Below are positions 23,244-34,770 of a stretch of DNA of 64,000 nt, one piece after another. Made by a program: the position numbers and the translations under genes. How positions within the stretch are numbered: position 1 is the first letter of the stretch; each line of letters opens with the position of its first letter. Location of the stretch: the NCBI RefSeq assembly GCF_029873635.1, contig NC_080418.1, positions 151,645,748 through 151,709,747 on the forward strand. Reading direction: 5' to 3'. Source of the stretch: Malania oleifera. Its lineage: Eukaryota > Streptophyta > Magnoliopsida > Santalales > Ximeniaceae. The notes under the pieces are model-generated. The model saw only the letters and a list, made by a program, of their open reading frames with translations, was not told the DNA's origin and did no database searches.

Positions 23244-23248
23244 TTGCT

Positions 23249-24016
23249 TGTGTCCTCCATTGATAAAACCTTATCACGAAAAAAACTCCAAAATAGCAAA
23301 ATTAATGCGTAAATCACACAATAAAAAATTTTCAAAAGCTCAAAAACACAACAAAAAACCGGGTAGCAAGTACAAATAAAATCGTTCATGGATTTAAAGC
23401 TCTCCAAAAGAGCAAAACTGCAAACCTCCCGTCTGTAACGAATTAGCTCAAGATTCGATTGAGCATTCACTGAAATCCTCATATTAATCCACGCCAAAAC
23501 TACAAGAAAAACACCAAAAAACAAAAAACAATAGGGTAGGGCAAGAATGGCCACGTGTAGAAGATCTCCTCGCAGTAGCAAACCCTACAGGTGATTCTGA
23601 ATGGTGACAACTTAGCGGTTAAGCAAGAGGCATGAACCACAATCCAACCTAGAAAATTTTCCCCGCAGATTTGGGGAAGGGTGCCCTTCCAAGTCAAATG
23701 GCCAATAACGATGTCGAAGGCAGAACGAAAACCGACAGCGACGGAGAAAGCTCCAGCGAAGGCGGAGGTGATGCGTCGGAAGATTAGATGCGTCGTTCAT
23801 GATTTCGGTGCCATGGGGGCAAATCGAGAAGAAAATGTAGAGTTTTTCCAGTGGAGAGGATGATGAAGGAGGGATTCGAGAGTTCAGATCTCTCAGGTGA
23901 CTTCAAATTTGAGAAGTTTGCTCAAGAGGCGTCGCGTCTCACTCCGGAAAGAGGGGATGCAGACAGTCGTCAGTGAGCAACTGTAGGGGTAGGGTTTATG
24001 TTTGGCTCTAATACCA
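23249..24016 (-). other. Copia PBS and non-Gag leader (second copy)
   Basis: The minus strand starts with TGGTATTAGAGCC directly after the LTR end at 24017 (tRNA-Met PBS with one change). About 770 bases then lead to the short start SMEDTSN just before the protease. The stretch has no gag signature and no CCHC knuckle. It is homologous to 48640-49453 but carries an internal deletion of roughly 50-60 bases relative to that copy. Confidence 0.7.
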
Positions 24017-25088
24017 TGTTAAAACAAGAAGAAAATACATGCGACAATTACGTGGTTCGGCTGACTCCAGCCTACATCCACAGGAAAGGTCTCTCCTCTT
24101 TTTTTTTCTCTTTTTTTTTTCACTTCATAAATATTACAAGTATAAATAGAGATATTTTACTCTCTATATTTGGTAATTTACAAAGCTTAAGGCTAGGATT
24201 ATGGCTAGGACTCTCTAACCCTTGATTGAAGGGAATTGTATCTATATTCTCCCTAATTTACAACTCAAGCTAACAAATGGTTTCAGGATTCAATAGGTGC
24301 TTCTTCAAAGGAAACAATTGATAATTCAAAATTCTAAAATTCAAAGAGTTGTTTCTAAGCCAGACTTGCTGCGGTATCCTCAAAGGAATAGTATAAGAGA
24401 ATTCTCAAAGAATCTTATCTTCATTCAAAAGTGATGACGATACTAATCCAAATTCAAGACCTCTCCAAACATAGTCTCAAATCATTTCTTAAGCATTTGT
24501 AGTGCAATAAATACAAATATATATTTTTATTTTAAAATATTATTTAATTCACGTCTTTCATTTATGCCATATTTGAGACTTCTTTGGCTATATTTTATAT
24601 TACTCACCAAAAAAAATATATGTCATTCTAGATATGAATTTGAATTTTATTTTTTAACTATAGTTTTGTGATATTAAACTAATTTTAGTTTATGAGCTAC
24701 AATACAAAGGATTGTAGTTTATTTAATATATGATATTCATATTTATGTTATGAATATAATGAACTAAAATATTCCTGATATGAAAAATAATGAAAAAAAA
24801 AAACATATTAAGGTTAATTTGATTGTTTTTTTTTTTTTTAAATTAGACTAAAGATTGAGATGAATTTGATAGATCTTATATTATTAATTATACATTTCAC
24901 CCATAACTAATTGTTGTATATTAATATTGCGTTTATTAATGTTCATGTTATCCTCTTTTTTGTTATAGTTGTATACTTATATTATTGTGAAGATTCTCCC
25001 CTAAGAAATATGATCTCTTATTTTTGATCACTAATCTCAAACCCAAACTTTAAAATACAAAAAGAATGACAATCATATTATTTATTCA
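24017..25088 (-). mobile_element. Copia LTR (shared between two internal copies)
   Basis: About 1.07 kb, minus orientation. The left end in plus coordinates, TGTTAAAACAAG, is the reversed LTR end (TTTTAACA). The right end is probably TTATTCA at 25088. It is homologous over its length to 49454-50496. It serves as 3' LTR of the upstream copia internal region (25089 and above) and as 5' LTR, with adjacent PBS, of the downstream one. Confidence 0.85.
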
Positions 25089-25544
25089 GGTGGGGTTGAT
25101 GTAGATGTTGCTGGTGTAGTTGTATCAGGTTCCCCCACTGACTACCGCATTTATGTCATCAACCTCTAGCCAATCAAGTCTTGACCAATTCTACTCCTCG
25201 ACTTGGATCTCCCCCTGAAGAGAAGAATTGGATACCAAGGAAGAGTAGAACATGTCGGATTCCAGGAACGTTACATCCATAGTTACATAGGTGCGTTTAG
25301 TGATCGGGTCATAGCACCGATGTCCTTTTTTATGTACGACATATCCTAGAAAAAGACATCAAACAACACATGGATCAAGTTTATTATGTTGATCCTTATG
25401 GAGATGTACAAAAGCTACACATCCAAAGACCCGAGGATGAATCATTAATATTGTAGGCAAGCACACATAAGTTGAAAAAGCCTGTAAAGGTGTCTTAAAA
25501 TCCAAAATTTTAGATGGCATACGATTGAGGAGGTGCATGGGTGT
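25089..25544 (-). pseudogene. Copia integrase C-terminal relic (segment left of C)
   Basis: The minus strand encodes HLLNRMPSKILDFKTPLQ and then RVFGCVAFVHLHKDQHNKLD (25540-25370), followed by GYVVHKKGHRCYDPITKR and a stretch ending near 25089 directly against the LTR. These are Ty1/copia integrase C-terminal motifs. RT, RNase H and the polypurine tract that should precede a 3' LTR are absent, so the element has a large 3' internal deletion. Confidence 0.87.
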
Positions 25545-26571
25545 TGTAATAACCCAAAAAAAAAGAAGAATAGGAATAATAGTCATTTAGTTAGTATCAA
25601 AACGAAAATGTTTCTCTGTTAGGATCCTTGATTCCATGTTTGATGCCTAAGAAAAACTTTGTCTAAGCGAGTGCTCAGAGACCATTGCGGCTTAGTCGCT
25701 CCCTAGAGGTCGGCCTGGTCAAAATGAAATTTCATAGGATAAAACAAGGTAGACACTGTTTGTATAAGTAATTAAGTACATAAAATAATGTTTGACTGAC
25801 ATAGTTTGAAGAAATATATGATAAAATAATAATAATATAGGTATCTTATGCGGGGCCCACAAGACTGTGTGGGAGCCACATGAGTCCTGAAGTCGTGTGG
25901 AGGTTCACATGAGTCTCGAAACTGTGTAGGGCTCATAAAATCGTATGAAGACCATTGAAGTTACCTAAGACCCACTTGGGTCTCAAAGTTGTGTGGGGCC
26001 CACAAGACCACGCGGGGTCGACATGAGTTTTCAAAATTCGAATTAAATTATTTAAAAAAAAACTAAAATATAGCTTAAAAGTAATAACAATGATTTAAAA
26101 AATAAAAAAAATAAAAAAAATTATCTAATTAATTAATTAAATAAATTAATTAAAAATTAATTAAATGGAAGTGTCGGCAAGCACTCCCATTTCCCCCACA
26201 TGATCCTCATCCCCATCCCATACTCAACCCATACCTAACTCATTCCATGCTTATTCTTTAATTTTAAACAAATTATAATTTCACCCTTCTTCCCACACTT
26301 TTACAAATTTTATTTCTTCCCCAAAATTTTCCTATAAATAGTAAGCTCTCAGCCTTCATTTTTCACAAAAATTTTCAAAGGAAGAGAAGGATTAGTGAGT
26401 GAGAGAATTAGTGGTGGAGAGAGAATTTTTGAGTAAGTTTGTAATAACCCAAAGAATAATGGTATTTAAATAATAAAGAAAGGGAAATGGAAATCGAAAA
26501 TAGAAGGAGGCAGTGCGTTCCTCGACGACATTGCATTTTGGAAAGGATAAATCCTAGGAATTTTTCAGTTC

Positions 26572-26758
26572 CTCGTCGACGAATACAAAGGACTCGTCGA
26601 TGAGGGTATAACAGGGGCTCGTCAACGAGGAAATACCGAAGGGATGATTTTGGGCTTTCTGAATTTTGTTGACGAAGGGGAGAGTTCGTCGACGAATTTT
26701 GTATTGACCTCGTCGATGAGGTGACGTGGCTCGTCGATGAAGGCCGTAGTTTAAATAG
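26572..26758 (+). promoter_or_regulatory. TCGTCGACGA array and TATA-like box of the solo LTR
   Basis: Copies of TCGTCGACGA and variants (26573, 26593, 26688, 26711, 26731) with TGACGTGG at 26721-26728, followed by TTTAAATAGG. The layout is the same as in LTRs I and A. Confidence 0.55.
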
Positions 26759-27364
26759 GCCTAAAACTCATTTTTGGTCGAAATATCTTGCACAACACCT
26801 CTCTCTCTCTCCTACTCTTCGGCCTCTCCTCCTTCTCTCTTCAATTTCGGGCCAGATTTCCACCAGTTTGATGATCTAAAGCCACCACAGCGCTCTTAGG
26901 AAAGTTCTCTGCAAGTCTGCCGGAGCGGATCGTCAGTGGGGCTGAAGTGGAAACCATCCCAAATCCAAAGTAAGGCTTTCTACTCAATATTTGGATTTTT
27001 GACAGTTGTAGAAAGTGTTATACGCGTAAAAATACTAAACATTAATTTTGGGGAATGTTGTTTCCAGGGTGTTGAGTTTGGAACCCTGCAGGTGCGGGGC
27101 AGATTTTCTTAGGGGCTTTTCAGGAATCAGGTAAGGGGATAAACTAAGCTAGTAATTTATGAAAAATATGTATATTGTTATAGCATTTTATTTCAGGAAA
27201 ATAAATATATTTATATACGAATTATATTTGGAAAAATACTGTTGAAAATTATGGTATGTTGAATATACGAAAAACCTGTTAGTGTGGTATTAGTAGAAAT
27301 TATTATGAAATATTATTTTCTAAAAATGTGATTATGATACAGATTTTTATAATGAAAAATCGGT

Positions 27365-27650
27365 GTATGGGCTGAGATTTTTATATATATTTGCCGGCGT
27401 ATGGGCTGAGTTATGTGTTTGATTTGCTAGCGTACGAGCTGAACTATGTATATGATTTTTTTAGCGTATGGGTCGTGCTATGATGTGATTTGCTAGCGTA
27501 CAGGCTTTGCTATGATATGATTTGCTAGCATACAAGCCAAACTATGGATGTGATTTTCCAGCGAACGGGCTGCGCTATGATTTGCCAGCGTACAGGGTGA
27601 GCTATAGTAAAATGTGTAATATCGGCGTACGTGCCGATGATTTTCATGAT
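27365..27650 (+). repeat. GCGTACGGGCTG tandem array
   Basis: Seven or eight imperfect units of about 30-40 bases with core GATTTGCYAGCGTACGGGCT followed by GAGCTATG-like sequence. Individual units have drifted. The reversed counterpart is at 18515-18690 in LTR G. Confidence 0.82.
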
Positions 27651-30025
27651 ATACATATATATGCAAAATCACATGATTGATTTGATAATTAACGTAATAA
27701 AATATCCATGTATCATAGTTTTAGTATATGTATATGATATCAGAACCTAATTGGCTTGGTCTAGGCTAGCACTTGCACGGTACCGTTACTATGTGTCCAT
27801 GGTCTTCATGATCATGATATCTGTGTTAACGTCGTTGTAGGGAGTGGTGTGAGATTGGATGGTCGATGTGGTTTTTAAGAAGTGTGTGAGCGCCCCTGGT
27901 GTACGAACCAGGTCTGGTAGAGCCATCACACTTACAGACTGTACTTTTGACTTGGCAATGGTCAGCCAACCATTGTCAGGTCCTGCCTTCGGGCCACACA
28001 ACCCAGTCATGTGAGGGTAATACATGACAACAACCAGCTAACCTACCAGGAATGTTTTTGTATTATTATTATATGAGTTGAGATATGTTTATGAAAATGC
28101 ACTATGGTCTGCCATGTTTCGATTATATATATGTTTTCCTAGATTTGACAAAACAGTTACTGAATAGGTTATGTATAGTATATGTGTAACACAGAATACT
28201 CATGTTTCCACACACTAGTATTAGTTTATTTCCCTTATTAAAAGGTGTCTCGCCCCAAAATTTTATAAATATTTCAGGAGCCCCAGATAGAAGAGCGGGA
28301 AAAGCCCTACTGATTTAGAACTGTTTGTCTGCCCTCTTTGAAGGGTAAGTATTTTAATAGGGTCAGTTGTATTTTGTGGAAATGGCCCTAAGACATCTTT
28401 TTGGGTTGAGTGTTGTGTGTATACATACAGTGATTGTAGTAACTCTGGTATTGTGATGTATGATGTAATGAGATGTATATGAATGTTTGTTTCCTGCTGC
28501 ATAGGCTTCCGTTTTGTGTTATGATATATCCCTGGTACCCACGGATCCAAGTGGATTATGATCTGCCGAGTTGGGATTTGTCATATTTATTTTATTATTA
28601 TATTTTGAATAAAATAATGTGAAAATTAAGCAGGTCGTCACAAAGTTCTCACTCGCCCACTCTTTCCGATCTCATTTCTCAGGGATAGTCATTGTGTTCG
28701 TGGCACAAGATAAAAGAAGAGGTAGGTAAATTTGATTATGTTAGAATTTTATTTAAAACTTATACCCGAGTTTTTTTTTAAAGTAAATTTCGACTATGTT
28801 AGTTTCTTTCATAAAATTTCTCTGAATCTATTTTTACACATTTAATTATACCAGTTTTATTTTTAATATATTTGCATTTATTTTTGGGTTAAGAAATGTT
28901 CTAATCCACTCGGGTAATTTTCAGCATTTCTTAGTATTCAAAAATAAATAAATAAATATTTTTAACATAAAAATTGCGTGACATAAGTTTATTTCTACGT
29001 TGCATGTTTCATGAAAATATGAGTAAAGATGAGATTTTCACGATATTATTTTAAATTGCATAAATTATAATAAGATGATTTTAAAACCCTTTATGACAGC
29101 GAAAGTTCAAAGTTACAGATTCTCGGTACCGCAACTTAAAGTTTAAACGGATCAGAGTGCACCCACACTATTTACATAGTGGTTATTTATGTTAGTAGAT
29201 TTCTCCTGAGTGCACACCTAGTTCCGGACCAGGACTTAATAAGGAAAATCTCACTTAAAGTTTACGTACGTTGATTTAGTTTGGTCGGCCAGCCAGCCGC
29301 ACAACCCAGTCATGGGGGTAAACATGACTTACGGCTAACAGGCCTAAGTGTGGTTTTTACAATATATATTTATACATATTTAATTACGTGTACAAGATTA
29401 TTGATGATTTGAAGGAAAAGTATAAGTTTACATGAAATTGGTCATTCTTGTCCTTAAATGACGATCTAAAGAAAACGTATAAGGAAAGGTATATGCATGT
29501 ATATCATTAAATATTTTTATAGTTTTAAAGTTAAAAGTTTAATTTAACAGTCACAGTATATGGTTATTAAATTTTACTATTATAGTTGATGGTAAAATTT
29601 TTATGTAGAAATTTTTAAATTTACATTTATTTTAGAAGTAGTTTTGAAGTTATAGTATTAAATATTGTTTTATGAAATTTTTAAAAGAACTCATTTTTGC
29701 CACACACTAATAATAATCTTATTTACTTACTGCGTGTCGTCTCACCCTAATCATATTTTTACATTTCAGATAACTCTGAAGGACATATCGGAAATTAGGC
29801 AAAGCAAGTATGCGGGTGGGAATAGAATAGAAAAATAAAACTTGATTAGAAATATTAGTATGATGTCAGATATTTATGCTTATGTAATTTTTCTTCTTTT
29901 GAAATAAATGATTATAATATGGATAATTAGCCCTCTGATTTAATAATAATTGAGTTTATTTACTTCCGCTATAAGTCAATGGTAAAAAGTAAATATCTCA
30001 GACCCTTCGAGGTTGGAGTATTACA

Positions 30026-30042
30026 TTTGGTATCAGAGCGAT
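30026..30042 (+). other. Primer binding site of element C
   Basis: TTTGGTATCAGAGCGA directly follows the 5' LTR end; it matches the 3' end of initiator tRNA-Met. Confidence 0.93.
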
Positions 30043-30210
30043 AGGTTATAAGTTCTGTAGGCTTTAAAAAATAATTTGACCAAAGCATAGGCATAACCAT
30101 GATGTGGGTATGATCGGGTAAATTAGGATGTTTTTCTTTTGTCTATAACTTTGATTAAACTTCAAAGATAAGGTAATGATTTTAAAATAACGTTATTCCT
30201 TTCCTTCAGA

Positions 30211-31325
30211 ATGGACTTGAAGAACAACGTAAGTGTTGAAGGAAACGAGAATAATGTGGGGACTTGCAATGGAGAAGACATCAATACTACTACGGTATTG
30301 CGTGATATGGCACAAGTCATGGTGGAACTTCTGCGGAACTCCAAGGAATGGAATGGTCCACCAACCTATGAAGGTTGTACGGTGGAATAGTTTAATCGAA
30401 TGCACCCTCTGACTTTTGAGGGAAAAGCTGATCCAATTGCTACAAAAGATTTGATGCAATTAGTGGAAGAAATACTATGAGTCCTTCATTGCAAGGATGA
30501 ACAAAAGGTGTTATATGTTGCCTACAAAATGACTAGTGAGGCCAAACGCTGGTGGAACTCGAAAAAGTTACTCCTAGAGGAAAGACCAAATCCAACAATC
30601 CTTACATGGGAGCATTTTAAGGAAGTCTTCTTTGAACAATTTTTCCCCAAAACCACTAGAGATGCTAAGGCCAGGGAATTTTTGGAGTTAAAACAGGGAA
30701 ATATGAATGTACAACAATATGCAGAAAAATTCATTGAATTATCCCGTTTTGCATCATATTTGGTTTCGCATGAATCAAAGAAAGCTCGAAAATTTGAAGA
30801 AGGTTTGAACTCAAGGATTTATGAAATGGTAACAGTATTCGAGCTCGAAGGATTCTTCAATTTGGTAAACAAAGCAACGAAGGCAGAAGAAAGTCTACAA
30901 AGGAGTGCTGAAATATTCAACTAGAGAAAAAGGCCCATGCCACAAGGGTTTCACTCTGGTAGAAATCAAGGACCTTGGAAAAGGAGCAACAACACAACAA
31001 TGTGGGGCAAGGGCAAACAACGAGAAATCCAAATAATGCACAAAGAACCCCTTGTCCAAAATGCAACAAAATGCATAGGGGTCAGTGTCGGGTCAGATTA
31101 GGGGTTTGTTATCAGTGCGGTAAACCTTGTCACATGCAACGAGAATGCCCACAGAACAACTACAACCAAAATCAACAAAGAAGAGGCAACCAGGCACCTC
31201 AAAACAACAATCAACAGAACACCGCTCAGGCAGGTGTCTATGCCCTCGCTCCAGGAGATTTCGAAAGTACTAATGATGTGGTGACAAGTATTATTCCCAT
31301 ATTCTCCAAGAAAGTAGTGGTATGA
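30211..31325 (+). pseudogene. Gag of element C (broken)
   Basis: Starts MDLKNNVSVEGNENNVG at 30211. Stops interrupt it near 30388 and 30478. The long open stretch 30508-30924 contains KMTSEAKRWWNSKKLL, HFKEVFFEQFFPKTTRD and KFIELSRFASYL, the usual capsid order. A stop at 30922 and a frameshift place the nucleocapsid in another frame (30975-31325), with CPKCNKMHRGQC, a CCHC knuckle CYQCGKPCHMQREC and a Gln/Asn-rich tail. Unlike A, C keeps the segment between FFEQFF and ELSRF, so that segment is the family norm. Translation of a full Gag is not possible. Confidence 0.92.
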
Positions 31326-33283
31326 TTTGATTCTGGAGTCACACACTCCTTTATATCTACAGCTTTTGTTAAAATATATGGGGTAGAGACTCAGCCATTA
31401 GAAACTGAGTTAGCCATTAGAAACTGAGTTATCTGTGGTTACACCAACGAGAATCTCGGTAGTATGTAGAAAAATACTTAAAGGTTACCCAATTTGTGTT
31501 AAGGAAAGAATACTACCATCTAACTTGATAGTATTTAGTGTGCATGGGTTTGACGTAATTCTTGGGATGGACGGCTAGCTTTTAGCTATGCTAGTATAAA
31601 TTGCTATAATAAGGAGGTGGTGTTTAAACCTCCTGGAGAGCAAGAATACAAGTTCAATGGAACTCGTGTATGCCCTTCACCACAAATATTGTCGGCTATC
31701 CAGGCAAAGAGATTACTCTTGAATGGATGTCAGGGGTACCTAGCATGGGTGGTGGAGGCACCAAAGGAAGAATTAAAGCTCGAGGATATCCCAATAGTAA
31801 GAAAATTTTCGGATGTATTCCCTGAGGATTTACCTAGGCTACCTCCTGACCGCGAAATCGAGTTTGTTATCGACCTACTACCAGGGACGACACCGATATC
31901 TAAAGCTCCATACAGAATGGCACCGATAGAATTGAAAGAACTAAAGGAACAATTACAAGAGTTGCTGGACAAAGGATTCATCAAACCCAGCGTGTCACCA
32001 TGGGGAGCACCGGTACTATTAGTTAAAAAGAAAGATGGATCGATGAGAATGTGTATTGATTATCGGGAAATAAATAAAGTGACCATTAAGAACAAGTACC
32101 CAATACCTCACATATATGACTTGTTTGATCAACTCCAAGGAACACAAGTCTTCTCTCAAATTGACCTCCGATCAGGGTACTATCAAGTGAAAATCAAATT
32201 AGAAGATGTTCCAAAGACTGCATTCCGAACAAGATATGGTCACTATGAATTCTTAGTCATGACATTTAGACTGACCAATGCTTCTGCTGCCTTTATGGAC
32301 CTTATGAATAGGGTATTTCGTGAATATCTAGATCAATTTGTGGTGGTATTCATTTATGATATTTTGATTTATTCAAAAAGCCCCCAGGAACATGAGAACC
32401 ATTTGAGGCTACTATTCAAAGTACTAAGAGAAGAGAAACTCTTTTCCAAACTTATGAAATGCGAGATCTGGCTAGAAAGAGTTGCATTCTTAGGGCACGT
32501 GATATCTAAGGATGGTATTTCTGTGGACCCAAGTAAAATAGAGGTAGTAGTGGATTGGGCGAGACCGAAGAATATTCATGAGATCAGGAATTTCTTAGGT
32601 CTGGCAGGATATTATTGTCGATTTGTGAAGGGTTTTCTAAAATATCTTGTCCTCTGACGAGATTGAAAAGAAAGAATGTGAAATATGAGTGGACTAATGA
32701 ATGTGAGCAAAGCTTTCAAGAATTAAAGCAACAACTCGTCACTGCCCCGGTGCTGACAATTCCATCAGGAGAAGATGCTTTTGTGATCTACAGTGATGCA
32801 TCTTGAAAAGGGCTCGGGTGTGTATTAATGCAACAAGGGACGGTCATTGCATATGCTTCTCGATAACTTAAGGAATACGAGAAGAATTATCCAACAAACG
32901 ATTTGGAATTAGCAATTGTGGTTTTCGCACTAAAGATCTGGAAACACTATCTCTATGGTGAAAGGTGTGAGATTTTCACAGACCATAAGAGTCTCAAATA
33001 CTTTTTCATGCAAAAGGAATTAAACATGAGACAGAGAATACGGTTAGAATTAATCAAAGATTATGGTTGCACTATCAACTATCACCCGGGAAAAGCCAAC
33101 GTGGTAGCAGATGCATTAAGTCAAAAGTCAATGAATGCGTCAGTCTCGGCAATGGTGACCCAACATCAAATTATGATGGACCTGGAAAGATTTGGTGTGG
33201 AAATAGTGGAAGGAAATCATCAAGCTCTCATTGCTAATATGATAATCCAACAGACCTTACCGGAAAAGATTAAGGCTGCATAG
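31310..33283 (+). pseudogene. Protease, reverse transcriptase and RNase H of element C (dead)
   Basis: Protease: FDSGVTHSFIS near 31328 keeps the catalytic DSG but is preceded by a stop, and a 19-base tandem duplication (31393-31430) shifts the frame. RT: open from 31617 to 32657 with [39 protein letters not shown] and [12 protein letters not shown]. The active site reads FIYDIL instead of FIDDIL; the first Asp codon is TAT at 32355-32357. RNase H: after a frameshift near 32640, IYSDAS then a stop, [16 protein letters not shown] and VADALS, so the acidic residues are present but the frame is broken. Confidence 0.94.
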
Positions 33284-34690
33284 ATGGAAAATGCAGAGCT
33301 AGTGAAGGTTATGGGTAAGGTACGAAGTGGACTGAAGGGAGACTTTAACATCTTTAACGATGGAGTTTTGAGATAACTAGGTTGTGTGTGCCGAATGACA
33401 AAGATATCAAAAGAACAATCTTAGAAGAAGCTCATCGATTTCTTTACACAGTGCATCCGGGAAGCATGAAGATGCTTCGGGACTTGAGAGAGTCTTTTTG
33501 GTGGAATAACATAAAGAGGGAGATTGCACAATTTGTGGAACAGTGTCTTACTTGTTAGCAAGTAAAGGCTGAGCATTAGAGACCAGCAGGACCACTGCAA
33601 CCAATCCATATTCCCGAGTGGAAATGGTAGCACATCTCCATGGATTTTGTAATTGGGCTGCCTCCAGCACTCCATGGACAGAACACCATCTGGGTGGTTG
33701 TTGATCGTCTAACGAAGACCACTCACTTTATTCTAATCAAAGTTAACTACTCTATGACCAAGCTTGTAGAGTTATATGTTCAAAAGATAGTTAGACTATA
33801 TGACGTGCCAGTGTCTATAGCATCAGATCGAGATCCACGATTCACATCACAATTCTGGAAGAGTTTGCAAAGAGCCTTGGGATCACAACTTACTTTCAGC
33901 ACGACATTTCATCCTTAAGATGATGGACAATCGGAGAGAACCATTTAGATATTGGAGGATATGTTGAGAGCTTGTGTACTGGATTTCAAAGGAAGTTAAA
34001 TTCAGTATCTGCCGTTAGTTGAGTTCGCCTATAATAACAATTATCAGTCCAGCATAGAGATGACACCGTATGAAGCGTTATATGGTCGAAAGTGCCAATT
34101 CCCATTATATTGGGATGAGGTTGGCGAACGACGAATTTTAGGTCCTAAGATTATACAAAGGACCTCTAAGGAAATTAAGCTCATCCGTTACAAAATAAAA
34201 ACCACTCAAAATCGGCAAAGGAGCTATGCGAATACCCATCAGCGTGAGTTGGAGTTTGAAGTGGGGGATAATATATTTTTGATAGTCACTCCAATGAAAA
34301 GAATCATGAGGTTTGGGAAAAAGGGCAAACTAAGCCCCAGGTATATTGGACCGTACGAGGTATTGGAAAAGATTGGTCCAGTTGCTTACAGAATTGCCCT
34401 ACCTCCTGCACTATCGAGAATTCATGATGTATTCCATGTCTCAATGTTAAAGAAGTACGTTCCAGACCCTTCTCATGTGATAAGTTATAAGTTGTTAGAA
34501 GTTAGTGACACTCTATCATATGAAGAAGTACCAATCCAGATTTAAGACGTGAAGGATTAGGAGTTGAACACAAAGAAAATTTCGATGGTAAAAGTGCTCT
34601 AGCACAACCATGACATTGAGGAAGCATCTTGGGAACTAGAAGTAGAAATATGCCAGAAATACCCACATTTTTCAACAATAGCAGGATCGG
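33284..34690 (+). pseudogene. Integrase and chromodomain-like tail of element C
   Basis: The zinc-binding region (33420-33560) is badly decayed. The core is readable from 33640: MDFVIGLPPALHGQNTIW, SDRDPRFTSQFWKSL (about 33820) and GQSERTI (about 33926), so all three DDE acidic positions are present, unlike in element I. Stops occur at 33916 and 33946. From 34060 it is open again: MTPYEALYGRKCQFPLYWDE, RELEFEVGDNIFL, GPYEVLEKIGPVAYRIALPP and MLKKYVPDPSHVISY. A stop after VPIQI precedes the chromodomain-like VKVLWHNHDIEEASWELE (about 34590-34640). Confidence 0.93.
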
Positions 34691-34770
34691 ATAAAAGCAC
34701 AACATTATACAAGGTACTCATTTAAATTTTTGTAAATTTAGAGAACGAAATTTTTATAAGGAGGGGAGGA
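34691..34770 (+). other. Element C 3' tail and polypurine tract
   Basis: GAACGAAATTTTTATAAGG then GAGGGGAGGA abut the 3' LTR. The sequence GTACTCATTT about 34713 and what follows are shared with element D's tail (40265-40330, minus strand). Confidence 0.85.

Larger units (their letters stand above)
26440..28642 (+). mobile_element. Solo LTR inside the 5' LTR of C
   Basis: TGTAATAACCC to GGTCGTCACA, 2203 bases, with perfect TSD AAGTT (26435-26439 and 28643-28647). The empty site GAGTAAGTTCTCACTC is preserved in C's 3' LTR at about 35642, which proves insertion after C. It carries a TCGTCGACGA array (26572-26741), a TTTAAATAG TATA-like box near 26750, and the GCGTACGGGCTG repeat array (27365-27650). 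Related to LTRs I and A at the 5' end and to G in the 3' half. Confidence 0.96.
25545..30025 (+). mobile_element. 5' LTR of chromovirus C (interrupted)
   Basis: TGTAATAACCC to GAGTATTACA. Contains direct repeats around GTGTGGGGCCCACAAGAC (25850-26020), short AT-rich tracts, a TATAAATA box at about 26333-26340, and the solo LTR at 26440-28642. The block CACACTAATAATAATCTTATTTACTTACTG (about 29702), split by the reader as CACACTAATAATAATC then TTATTTACTTACTG, precedes the LTR end. Confidence 0.9.
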
